Of a DNA stretch of 64,000 nucleotides, positions 11,673-25,557 are shown one piece after another. Positions within the stretch are counted from its first letter, which is position 1. Each line of letters opens with the position of its first letter. The stretch comes from Phellopilus nigrolimitatus (Eukaryota; Basidiomycota; Agaricomycetes; Hymenochaetales; Hymenochaetaceae), in NCBI GenBank assembly GCA_021029095.1, contig JAJOHG010000001.1:1116001-1180000 (forward strand), read 5' to 3'. Both the position numbers and the translations under genes were made by a program. The notes below the pieces were generated by a model. It saw only the letters and a list, made by a program, of their open reading frames with translations, ran no database searches and was not told where the DNA came from.

Positions 11673-12881
11673 GTCAAAATATGCGGGATTTTCCTTTAAA
11701 CCTTAAACAAGCACACTAATACGCAATATCAAAAAACGAACATACTTAATCTTTCTTTGCGAATGACACATGGTTCAGAGATCCAAACAGCAATTCACGC
11801 TTACAAACAAACAACAGTCAAAGGCTTCACGCCGGCGTATTGGACCTTTAAGCCGTAAGCAATTTCAAGATCGTCTTAGAGGCCTCTTTTTCTAATTCTT
11901 CTCTATAGTCGTAGGGATATTCATCGGGATATTTACTCTTCTTTGACTGTGTTCTCAAGCTGGAGGATGATTTAGTGGCCGAGTGCGATAGTATGTATTA
12001 GCTTGCCTCTTCGTTGACTCCTCAAGATCGAGATCGCAGCCGGAATAGCCAGTGGATATTTTTAAATATATTTAAATCTAATAGGAAAAGACACACTGAG
12101 GATGCGCCCGCCAGGCCCGGCCGGCTATGATAGAGAAATACCGTATGTTACGACATGCTGAGAGTCGCGTATTGCAGCAGAATGGACATAGCGGGGTTTT
12201 TAAGATCGAGATTGAGACGTCGACTGTACAGAATGTTGGAGCTGAAAGAACTGCGATACGCGGGCAATGTCTAGGCGACTGCCATAATGTGGGTCGTGGG
12301 CCGGGAGCTTGCGAAATGGTCTCATACAAGTATAGCATTTGTATGCGATTTTCCCGTGGATCAATGCTCGCGATCCAGGGATTTACGAGCCAGTTGGATG
12401 CACGAGCCAGCGCCACAGAACCCTTGTCTCTTTTCAATGGCTCGAGCGGGCACCTCTAATTCCAAACATGACCAAGATGCAGACGGTCTGGGAACGTGGC
12501 CGAAGTGCCAGTGGAGTTACGGCACTGACGATGACTCGAGGCTGAGTTCAAGATGGGGTTGACATGTCTGTGCCTGCGGTTGCTTGAGCTCAGCAAAGAT
12601 AAACGAATGGGAGTCGTTGATGAACTGCTCTCGGATGAGAGGTAGGACAAGTTACGGCGAGGGATCCACCTGGACGCAATGGAAGAGCGGAAGAGCGGAA
12701 GCAATGCGTCGTGCGAAGGAGGCTCACTGTCTTGAAAGAATTTAAGCTTTTGTTCGGTTTTCTAGAATTCTAAATGCACACTATATGCGCCTATATACAC
12801 CTTGTGATCGGCCCACTCTTCGAAAACAAGCACCCACAGCCCCGTCTTCGTCCACAACCTCACGGCGAACTCGACGCTTAC
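11673..12881. other. 1.2-kb intergenic stretch without a convincing gene
   Basis: Both strands contain only short open frames with no recognisable domain. The segment just after the glutaminase stop (11,750-11,990) has splice-like signals but no protein I recognise, so it may be UTR or a decayed exon. The 12.1-12.7 kb part is GC-richer with no repeat structure that I could see. An in-frame ATG at 12774 could extend the next gene upstream. Confidence 0.4.
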
Positions 12882-14056
12882 GATATGAAAATTTCAGACA
12901 ATCTCGTTTTCGATCTTCTCCCTTCGTTCTTCCCTGACTACCCCCCGTCCCTCTTCGACGATATAATGCGCGACGATTCGCCTCGGTGCTCGAGCGACAG
13001 CCATGTCCATGACCCACCTAGCTGCGAAGCTCCGCTATCGACTTTCGAATGCGCTGCAAAACGGCGTCGGCTACACCTTGTATATCAACGAGCACCTGAA
13101 CATTCCCCCCGATTATGTCAAGCTTATGCGAGACGCTCGACAGCTTAGCGTGCACCACACCGATGTCGACGAAACCACATACCATATTGGCCCCGATACC
13201 TACGCAGATGGTTCCTTTCTATCTGAGGGGAGTCCGCCGTCACTGTTCGAGTCGAGTATGCAGGAGAAAGAGGAGTTGGACGCCCTGCTAAGGCAGTATA
13301 CCACTCTATCTTCGTTTCCATCGGACTGCACGATTGAATGTGAGCTTGGAGCTGCCAGTGAAGGCACGAGCGCCAGCGAAGCTTCATCCGAGTCTACGTT
13401 CATCGCCGATGAAACGCTCTCCTCGATCTCCCCAGTGTCTATCTCTTCATCCGACTATATGGTGGAGTCTGAATTCGTCGCCCGAGGCACGAGCATTAAT
13501 TCGGCTTCGTATACACTCGTCGGTGACGAAACGCAGTCTCCGAGTTTCTCCGAGAGTACTCTTGTAGAGAACGGGGCTGAACCTGTCCCGGGCCCTTCGC
13601 TGATTAGCAGCTTCGAGGTCGAAGTAAGTAAGCCTGCTAGCTAGATCCTTAAATTCGATATTGATTGGTATCCAGTATGTTCCTGTGATTAGACCGACTC
13701 GCAGGCAATCACGCACACCTCAAAATTGGACGTGCAGCTATTGCTCTGAATCTTTCAAGCGAGCATACGACCGTAAGCGTACGTGTCATGCATTGCTCTG
13801 ACAATGGTTATTCTTACTTTTATTTTCCCCGCTCACGTAACCGTTTTATTTGTTTGTTTTACCGCGATCAGGACACGAACGCATACACACGAACGAAAAG
13901 CCGTATGTCTGCTACGGCTGCAAGGAGACGTACCACAGGTCAGACAAACGGGCGAAACACTGGAAGAGAAATCCTTCCTGCAGGGCACTAGACGAAGAGC
14001 GTGTCAAAGGAACAGAAGAAGCTAAAAAGCGTCGCCTCAAGCATTCTCCATTTTAG
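12882..14056 (+). CDS. C2H2-type zinc-finger protein (putative transcription factor)
   Basis: An acidic Ser-rich N-terminal region is followed at the C terminus by two zinc fingers. The first is C-x2-C-x12-H-x3-H (CSYCSESFKRAYDRKR, HERIH), followed by the classic linker TNEKPYVC. The second is C-x2-C-x12-H-x6-C (CYGC to PSC), with Cys as last ligand. The spliced model uses an intron at 13080-13122 (43 nt, GTATAT donor), one near 13624-13673, and one at about 13778-13871 that splits the first finger. The stop is at 14056. The start at 12882 (MKISDNLVFDLLPSFF) is preferred; 12774 and 13003 are alternatives. Nuclear DNA binding is inferred from the fingers. The two halves share a PPSLF motif (DYPPSLFDD, GSPPSLFES), which supports both being coding. 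Confidence 0.72.
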
Positions 14057-14403
14057 TTTGTGATCAAGGATGCAGTTTCATACATCACCACTCAACTCGT
14101 CACTCTGTCGCCTTCCATTTAAAAAAGTACCAGACCCCTTGTTTAAATAAGTATAATCGTATATCGCCTTGCCTTGCATCACTAGTAAAGGCACTTGAAA
14201 TGATCTCACAACAGTCACTTTCGTCGTGCGTTGACATACATCGCGACATCATATAAGCGAGTGCTCATTTTACTCGCTGATCGACTGGGACACGAAACGA
14301 AATCGCGAGTGTTTCAAGCATCATATTCGCAGGACGTGTAAGAATAGATGTATACAATTGTCATAACAAGTACAATGATAGACGTGGTTCCACCGCATCA
14401 TAG
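14057..14403. other. Convergent 3' intergenic region
   Basis: Lies between the 3' ends of the zinc-finger gene (+) and the polyubiquitin gene (-). Only UTR-like sequence is seen, with no open frame, repeat or RNA gene that I can support. Confidence 0.5.
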
Positions 14404-17549
<3,146 letters not shown>

Positions 17550-17675
17550 ACAGACGCGACATATAGGCGGTCAGTCAACGCGCTGAACGCGCCAGTGCAT
17601 TAGATAAGGTTTCCTTATACGCACACACATCTGCTCCTTCAAGGCTTTTTACCGACGACAACGACGACGAGGACC

Positions 17676-18576
17676 ATGTCCGCCACATCAGAGTGGGCGA
17701 CGCCCTCGACGCGGCCTGAGCTTATAGAAAATCTTGTCTCTGGCGTCGACCGTTACAATCCCTCAAATGTATCTATTCTCGAGGACTACCTGTACCACCA
17801 AATCCGAAGTAACGAGTACGATTGCCTCGCAAATTTAGCCATTTTGAAGCTGTGAGTGTTCGAACTAGATTGCGCTCAATAGATGGATTTTGACAAAAGA
17901 CCCTTTTAGCTACCAGTTCAATCCCGCACTCTACAATCCCGACGTAGTCATCAATGTCCTCATAAAATCGTTAATCTCTTTACCCTTCCCCGACTTCAAT
18001 CTCTGCATTGCACTCCTCAGCGAACGTTCCAATGCTGCGAACCTCGATGAGCCCGATCCTCTTCCCGACCTCCTTCCGACACTCAGGACTTTACACGACC
18101 TCCTTCTGCAATGCCGCTTTCCTGCATTCTGGGCGCTTTTTAAGTCTGATGAACTACAAAGCTTGCGCGATAACTATACCGTCGAGTGTGCTGGGTTCGA
18201 GGATAGCATTCGGGAAGTGGCAGTGAGGGCAGTGAAGGCGACCTTCAAGAAAATCAACGTAGAACGGTTGAGTTCGTACCTGGATCTCAGCGGTAAGCTT
18301 GTTAGTTAACTAGTTTTTTGTCTGACGGCTGAGTTCTTTCCGATTACGAAGGTGACGGATTGGTAGATTACGTCTCAAAACTAGGCTGGACGGTCGATGC
18401 GTCAGTGGTTTCAATACCGCCGAATCCTGACAATCAAATTGAGGCGACTGTTGTCCGCGAAAACATCCAGCTTCCTCGTAAGTTGTCGTCTTCTAGCCAT
18501 GACCTGAGCTCCTTATTTATTCCTTTAAATTATAGAACTCTCCAAAATCATTTCTTACTCTGCGAAGGCATCTTAA
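17676..18576 (+). CDS. EIF3K: Eukaryotic translation initiation factor 3 subunit K
   Basis: The ATG at 17676 gives MSATSEWATPSTRPELIENL, then VDRYNPSNVSILEDYL, LANLAILKLYQFNPALYNPD and PFPDFNLCIALL. These match the HAM-domain start of eIF3k, whose human form has GIDRYNPENLATLERYV and NLAVLKLYQFNPA. The C-terminal winged-helix part (LGWTVDASVVSI, ATVVRENIQLP) follows. Introns lie at about 17852-17908, 18301-18350 and 18480-18534; the last exon is short and ends ISYSAKAS with TAA at 18574-18576. eIF3k is a non-core eIF3 subunit, present in filamentous fungi but absent from S. cerevisiae. Strong family match at normal length. Confidence 0.93.
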
Positions 18577-18734
18577 CCTTACTGTACTGTGTGCCATGCA
18601 TTGACATGATGTATATCGTGTATTCTACTCTTTCTCGGGGGAAGAATTCGTCTAGAAAATGGTGGAAGCGCTGATCCCAGGACAACCCGTTACCTATAAG
18701 TATCAACTATCTAAGGGTATCGTCCCATCATCCT

Positions 18735-21100
18735 CTAGGCTGCAAACGCCGCTATCGTTCCCCATACCGCCATGATGGTCGCAACCGCCAGAAGTGCTGC
18801 GTCCCCCCACCCACACTTCCCCGCCAACACGATTTTTGCAGAGACTGGCCCAATCACACAAAGCATGAACGCAGAGAACGACCCAAGAAACGCCATCATC
18901 GAGCTGAACTCTGGGACGAGGATTGAAACAGCAACGGACAGACAAGCGAAAACTGTGCGTTCCACGAAAATGAGGATATCTTTGACGAGGCGAGGTCGTT
19001 TAGTCTGGCTCGTTGTCAGCGTTCCAACAGGATCTTCATGAGCATGTAGCTGCGGAAAAGAATTTGCTTCCAGTCCAAAGATAATTTCCAACGTGATGTT
19101 GACCTTTGCAATTATTAGCACCACAGAAAAAATAATGTCCACATCTTTTACTCACTGGTCGAGTTGCAAGAGCAAACTTCGTCCTAGACGTAGTATGCAT
19201 TAGAAAGTCATTCATTCATTCGTAATCGTGACCTAAAACTCACAGTGGCATAACCACCAAACTCCATACAGCAAGCTTGTTCAAAAACTCGTTGTAGCCC
19301 GGTGTATCTAGTAGATCCCTACTAACCTATATCATGACATGAGTGTTATAATACCCATGAGACATAAACTTACCTCGTCGCTGACAGAGTTCCCGAACAT
19401 TAGATATCCACATCCTCCGATGAAAGCGTAAATCACTGTTGCTGCGATCTGATGTCACAAAACTATGGTGAGTTAAATAAAAGCTTATAAGCGTAATAGT
19501 AGCCCACAAAAGCCCAGTCAATCATTTTATCGAATTGTGCGGGGTCGGCCATATCTCGAGCTAAGGATGGCAAGACAGCGTGCCCAGAGAACTAATCAAA
19601 TTAGAACATGGAACGATTTACGTCGAGCAAAAAGAACACATACGCCGGCCATAAAGAGTCCAAACGCTATCCCCAGCTCGCCAAAGCCCGCGATGCCCAT
19701 GCTAGTCTCGGCTGGGCTCCAGAGGCTTCCCGGGGCGTTTGACTTGGACAAGCCATCAATAAATAAAACTGAAATAATAAGCAACGTGGATAGGATCCCC
19801 AGAATGGAGGTATACGAAAGTACGGAAAGGGGACAGAATACAGAAGGTATAAGACTACACAATAGAAAGGAATGTCAGCTGATAGCAATATACATGGCGA
19901 ACGGACATACATCACAAGGCCAATGATTTTGTATGTTTCCGTCGAATAGGTAGGTAATATGGAGTGTAAGGAGTCGCCGTACAGAGTGACCAATACAACA
20001 CTACACAAAATGTAAGTTAACTTTAATAAATCAACAGCAAGGCGACATACCTGACAGCGAATAACTCCATGCAAAAGAGGAAGGAAGTGATGAACCGAGA
20101 GTGCTGCCCAAAGGCTTTATTACCTATATCCGCATAGGTGCGTATTTGAGGATCATCAACCATGATGTGTGCAAGGATTTTGGCACTAAATATGTTGTTT
20201 ATTCAGAAGTTATATGGGACAAAGGGAATGTATAACATACGTATAACATGTGATCAATCCGTAGAAGATGATGAGGATTGTGCCTCCTATCCAGCCTGCA
20301 TATGCAAACGCTAGGGGTTCTGACAGCATCCCGAATCCGAGCAAAATTGCTATTGAATTGAAAAGCTGCTCCAACACATTAAATCTGCTCATAGACGCAT
20401 CGCCAACGGACAAGCTCACCGTTTGACCAAACGTGCTCTTCCCTGACACGAGCTGCTTCTCGCTACGAGTGGACGCTGCCGACACCTTTCTCTTCAGACG
20501 AGCCTTCGGATCATGCGAGCTGAGCGAGAAGTGTCGTATAGAGCTGGAACTTTGCGCTTGTCCATCAAGCTCAAGCGCAGCATTTTGGCGAGAGTGGGGG
20601 AGCTGCAGAGAAACGGCTGACTTGGATGGTGCTTTGCGAAGAAGAGGTGTCTGCTCTGATGAGGTCGGACCCGTTGGACCCGACCAAGCTTGGGTAGGTG
20701 ACCTTCCGATAACTGTCGGTCGTCCAATTCCCCACTGCCTACGAGGAGGAGCGAGTTGCTCCGAGGACTGAGTTGCAGGGGTCTCTAGGTCTTCGTCCCA
20801 TTCCAAGTTGCTCAATATCGGTGCTTCATCCCGGTCCTGCTGCCGAGGTGTCGGTAATTCCTCGTCTTCGGAGAACCGAAGCGCGTCTTCGTCGCTGTAC
20901 TGCGCCTCCTCGTCGACATTCCCCACACTCTCGTCTGTACCGACAGAAGACGCGACATTCTGCCCGGTGATAATGTATTGCGAACGCCGATACGAGGCAA
21001 GCACCTCAGTGACGCCGAGCGTGCTCGACCAGGACGAGGGCGCGAAACTTGAGCTGATAGGCGCGGCAGTCGGGTCGTGCGAGCCGGAATTCATGGGCAT
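18735..21100 (-). CDS. Vacuolar amino acid transporter, AVT1-like (Aa_trans family)
   Basis: A long hydrophilic N-terminal region of about 230 residues (acidic and Ser-rich, containing EQTPLLRK) precedes a membrane domain with about 10-11 helices. The first contains NSIAILLGFGMLSEPLAFAY, the conserved start of the amino acid/auxin permease fold; later blocks include YTSILGILSTLLIISVLFID, LAVWSLVVMPLTKFALATRP and FLGSFSAFMLCVIGP. The stop is at 18735-18737. The first usable ATG is at 21098-21100 (MPMNSGSHDP). The acidic N-tail is typical of Avt1, which takes up neutral amino acids into the vacuole using the proton gradient. The substrate is inferred from family only. Many short introns fall between helices. 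Confidence 0.82.
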
Positions 21101-21584
21101 GCTTATCGTAACACTTGCCGTAAGACGGCGCGATGACAAGAAAAGGGAAGAGCAGATGGACTTGGTCGGAGTAAGTGCTGGGTTATCTTAAGAGTGTCCA
21201 GCGAGGTTTAACGAGCTCCATGAATTCGCGGAGCTCGGGCCTCGACGTTTCTTGCGAAGCGTTCTTATCCGTTCCAGCACTTTCTTCCATAACATGTGCC
21301 TTTGTTGTCCTGGTCCTTTGCTACTCATTAAATGTAGTTGCTGTGTAGCTTCGTCGAATCAGCAAGTCTTTGGGAAAGAAACAACTTCTCTACCGCGGTC
21401 ATCGAGACCGGGCGGGTCATGATGATCATGAGGTCAATTATACGTAGATACACTTTATGGAACAACATGCGACAGAAAAGACATTAGAATGAAGAAAATA
21501 CAAATTTCAACCGTTCTAATGCTAAGCTTGTAAGAAGGGGAACGAAAGCAGAAGCCAAAAAGACTGGAATGGAAGAAACAAGTG
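21101..21584. other. Intergenic region
   Basis: 5' flank of the AVT1-like gene and 3' flank of the remodelling-subunit gene, both on the minus strand. No further gene or repeat seen. Confidence 0.5.
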
Positions 21585-24500
21585 CTAATTTACAGCTTTA
21601 CGGTTCGTCCATAGCATGTAAGGCTCGCGCGAAATGTCAGAATTGGCATTCTTCCCCCGTTGGCTGCGTCTTGCCTCAGGAAGTTTTGCGTTCAAAGCAA
21701 TATCCTGCAGGAAACGGTCTTCTATTATATGCTAAACCTTTAAAAAAAATGGGTACTTACGGCTGTGCGCTTGCGAATCCCTGGCGCTAGGAGGTCCCAC
21801 CATTTGGTCAGCGCGTTCTTCAATGCGAACTCGCGAACTCCTTTAGGATTTAGCCAAGCGATAAATTCCTCCAGCTAGCGTATGCCATAATCAGCAACGA
21901 AGACAGAGCAGTAATGAAAAGAAACATACTTCTTCAACTTCAGTGAATACTGCCCACTCGCCCATACCCAGCATCCCATCGTCACCTTCCTCCTCCCTCC
22001 GCCTCGTGACGATGTCTACTTCGTCGCCTTTTTTTCTATCCAAGATCTCCTGATCAAACTCGCTGGGTCCCTGGATGAATATGCGTCCAGCGCCATACTG
22101 CACTGCACCTCCACTACCCATAAGTGAAGACGTCCCGCATCCGTCAAACCACCAGATTCGATTGTAAAACCTGTCTTTCCCAATAGGCTTCAGCCTGATG
22201 ACACCTAATGTCTTCCTGAAATCTCGCTCAATGCTCTCCAGGCGCCGCTCTAGCTTATTAACCTCTTCATCCAATCGGCGATGCTCTGCAAGCGCCTGCT
22301 TTTGCGATGCCAATTTTTGGCGAGCAAGTTCACGTTGTCTAGCCGCGGCCTGTCCTTGTTGAGCCTTCAGGCGCAAAGTCAATTGACGTTGAGATGAATT
22401 CCCCCGACGGCCAGAAGAAGAACCCGCCTCGGAGGCATCCTCCGAAGGTGCAACACCCTCCGAGTCAACATCGCTGGTCTCGTTAGGAGCTGGAGTTTCT
22501 TGGGATTCGTCTCCTTTGTTTTCTCCCACGAGAGCCGTCATTTCTTCCAAACTGTTAAAGTCAGTAAACCTGCCTTCCACTAATGAGAAATTAGACCCAC
22601 AATTGCTTTTTCTGTCTATTGACCTCTATCTTCTCCTTGCGCAGAGCTGTCAACTGCTCCTCGCAATGTTCCAAGTGCGCATGAACCGCTTTACTAGACA
22701 CTGCCAGGTTGCACATGAATTGCAAAATGGCTATTCGATCTTTCAGAGGCAAAGTGTAGTAGCGATCAGAAGGATACGAAATCACAGGTGCAGACCAAGG
22801 TGTCGGAGAAGACAATGGTGAAGAGCCAGGTGAGATTGGTTCGACGGGCGTGCTCGATACCTCGGACCACTCGAAGAGAAGTTTGCTAAGAATTGGCCGC
22901 AACCTTGGGAAGGACGATACGGTTGCGTGCTACAAACGAAGTAAAGAATTACGAATCAATATGACCCGCTCAACCAAACAGTAAAGAGAAAAACGTACAT
23001 CTTTGAGACAACCGACGACAGCATCCTGCCATCCTAATCGGCCATCTGCGTGCTTGAGCGGTACCCTCTCCCAATTGTTGCCGACATCCGCCAAAGCCTC
23101 TGTAAGCATATCGATTGATGGCTCGTCCCCAGAATCTACATCCATTTCGTTCTTCTGTAATTCAAGCAATGACAGCACAGCCGCGTGGCGAGTAAATGGT
23201 ACCGTGCGCAGATTGTAAATCAGGACACTGTGAACCTCGGAAAGAAGACTGCAAGGAGTGTCGGAATGTGTGTGCCGCAGGGCATGCTCGAAATCGTCGA
23301 GAGTAAGAAAGGACAGGTGAAGGGGCTGGCTGAACTCGACCTATCATTACACCAATCTTAAACGCAAAAAAATAAAGACATACCCAAAGCAGATCAAAAA
23401 ATTCCAAGCCGCCAGAAAGCTTTCAAATACGCCTTCCGTCTCATTAAAGGGAAGTTTCTCAGGACTTCTGCTTGGTACAGGTCTTAATAGCTTCATCCCC
23501 GCCCTTTTGTCGCGATCATTGAGTCGGACGTCTAGGTCCTCTGTCGGATAACGAACAGCTTTCTTCTTTTGCTTCGCCTTCTCCGCCGCCAAACGCTCTG
23601 CCTCTGCTCTAGCGGCCTGCTCAGCAGCCTGCTTCTCCGCTCTAGACCTTGCGGTTGCGGCGGCCTTCTCCTCAGCTTCACGCTGGCGAGCAGCCAGTTC
23701 AACTGCTTTCGCGGCAGCTGTCGGAACAGTTAAAATGTTATCTTACAGTAAGTTAGCACAGCGTACCTTTAGCCTCCCGTTCCTTCTCCTTAATCATCTT
23801 CTTGGTTAACCTGCCTTCTCGCTCTGCTTGTGCTTCCTTCTCTTCCCAAACCTTCTTCCGTTTGTCAATTTCCCCTTTCCGAACCTTCTCTACCCCAGCT
23901 CTAATTTCCTCTGGCATGTCCGTCGGAACACCGAATCTTTGGGCGATAGCAGGCTTTACAGTCCATGGGGAAGCGAGCGAAGAGTCCCGATCTACGCATT
24001 CGCGCAAAAAACGGCGTAATAAAGATTTGGAAAATACGAGTCGATCACGACTGGTCAAACTCGTTAGAAGAATGTCATCTCTAAAAATAAGAACAGAGAC
24101 GTACGACATAGCATTGCATTGCACCTCCATTAAGCTTCCCGCCCATTTGGCTCGTGACTCGACGTCTATCTGGCCGTTCAAGCCTTCTTTTCCCCTCTCC
24201 TTCATCCTGCCACTTTCTCGCCTACCGACGCTAGGTGCAAGTGGCTGCTGCTCGTTCTGCGGCCTCTCCTCTTCCAGAATCTGCACTTTGTAGAAGTATT
24301 TTGTAGGATCATCACGAGCAAGGCTCTCTTCAAGAGATAGATTCATGTCTCCGCCGACCACGTGTATCGGAGTGACAATGACAATTTCAGAGTCGGGAGC
24401 GGATGAGAGCGAAAGCAACGACGAGTCCGAAGAGTTAGAGTTGGAACGCTTGCGCTTCAGCGAAGGGGATGAAGCAGGGGGTGGCTTCGGAGGGTATATT

Positions 24501-25121
24501 TGCATAACGCGAGCGGCAAACTTGTCACCTTGTACATCAATAAAGACCTCTGCGAAACGTGAAAATAAGTCGAATGCTCGGGAAAATATGTCGGTTTTCA
24601 TGATGGATACATACTTTCGCCTTCGAAGTATCTGTCCTTGAACCGATCGTGCACCGCTTCGACGAGATGATCCAGTCTGCCCATAACCTCTGTGGTTGAC
24701 AGGACGCGGGTCAGGCGCAAGAGGTATGATCAAGAAGTCGGCACACTCACGCCACTGAACGGACCTGAGGACCGCGGCTTTCAACGGTTCTGGAAAGCGG
24801 GAATGAAGAGTCCGTGCTTCCTGCTGTTCGCTATCCAGAGCCTGAAAATAATCCAAGCCGCTCTTGCCCGTGACTTCGCACTGGAACTGCTTGAGCTTGT
24901 AGAAGCTCATGCGAGCTGCATAAGCTCTGGGAGAGATAACGCGTGTCAGACACGTCGAATTGCATGTTGAAAAGGCGACAAGGCACATACTCGTAAGTGT
25001 CAAAGATTTCGCCGGTCTGTGCGAGCAAGTAGACCTCTTTGTTCGCGTCATGTTCTGCAGCGTCGAGCAGCTCTGGAGAGGGTTCGGTAAGGAGGACGTG
25101 TTTCCTTCTGCAGCTGGGCAT
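21585..25121 (-). CDS. ITC1: Chromatin-remodelling subunit with WAC, DDT and WHIM regions (Itc1/Acf1-like)
   Basis: The ATG at 25119-25121 starts MPSCRRKHVLLTEPSPELLD with the WAC-domain pattern (EVYLLAQTGEIFDTYE, then FQCEVTGKSGLDYFQALDSE) seen in Acf1, WSTF and Itc1. A DDT-like segment follows in the middle (LTLDDFEHALRHTHSDTPCS, TVPFTRHAAVLSLLELQ), after a basic coiled-coil stretch. The C-terminal part has a long coiled coil (QRELARQKLASQKQALAEHR) and WHIM-type motifs (DRFYNRIWWFDG, LEEFIAWLNPKGVREFALKN). The stop is at 21585-21587. Such proteins partner the ISWI ATPase to space nucleosomes. The full length of roughly 1,000 residues is normal for fungal Itc1. About eight introns; the domain order is well supported. 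Confidence 0.87.
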
Positions 25122-25557
25122 GGGGGAAGAGGGAAAGAGCAGTGGAGGAAGAGAGGGTGATGGTGACAGGAGATGGGAGAGGTATGTGGCGAATATATTC
25201 AGGTGAGATGCGAAGCCGCATTTTGGAGAGTTGGGCCTGTCTGTTTCCGGCAACGTTGGCCTGCTCGGGGCTGTTGTTGCGGCTCGGTTCTTATGTAATG
25301 TGCGGCGAAAACGCTAGCCTTCCGGCTGTTGTCAATTATAGAGTATTTGTAAGCCGAAAGAGCCGGATGAGCCCCATATAGGGTTATATATCCTAAAGAG
25401 GCAGTCTGTTCCCATTGCGTATGCATGGTACATGGCATTGGTATCTGCAACGCGTGCCTACAAGCGAACTTGAAGTTGAGTCTCCATTTCTTTTTTTCTT
25501 TTCTCTCCTTTCCTTTGCTCCCCCTCCATCACGCTCGCCGTCTGGCGTTGTCCGCCG
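25122..25557. promoter_or_regulatory. Divergent promoter region
   Basis: Lies between the start codons of the Itc1-like gene (-) and the following plus-strand gene. A TATATAGGG-like stretch at about 25376 and a pyrimidine-rich tract at 25485-25530, just before the plus-strand ATG, are the only notable elements. Confidence 0.35.

Noticed and set aside
21101..21139. Longer N terminus for the AVT1-like transporter starting at 21139
   Set aside because: That codon is TTG, not ATG. The first in-frame ATG is at 21098-21100.
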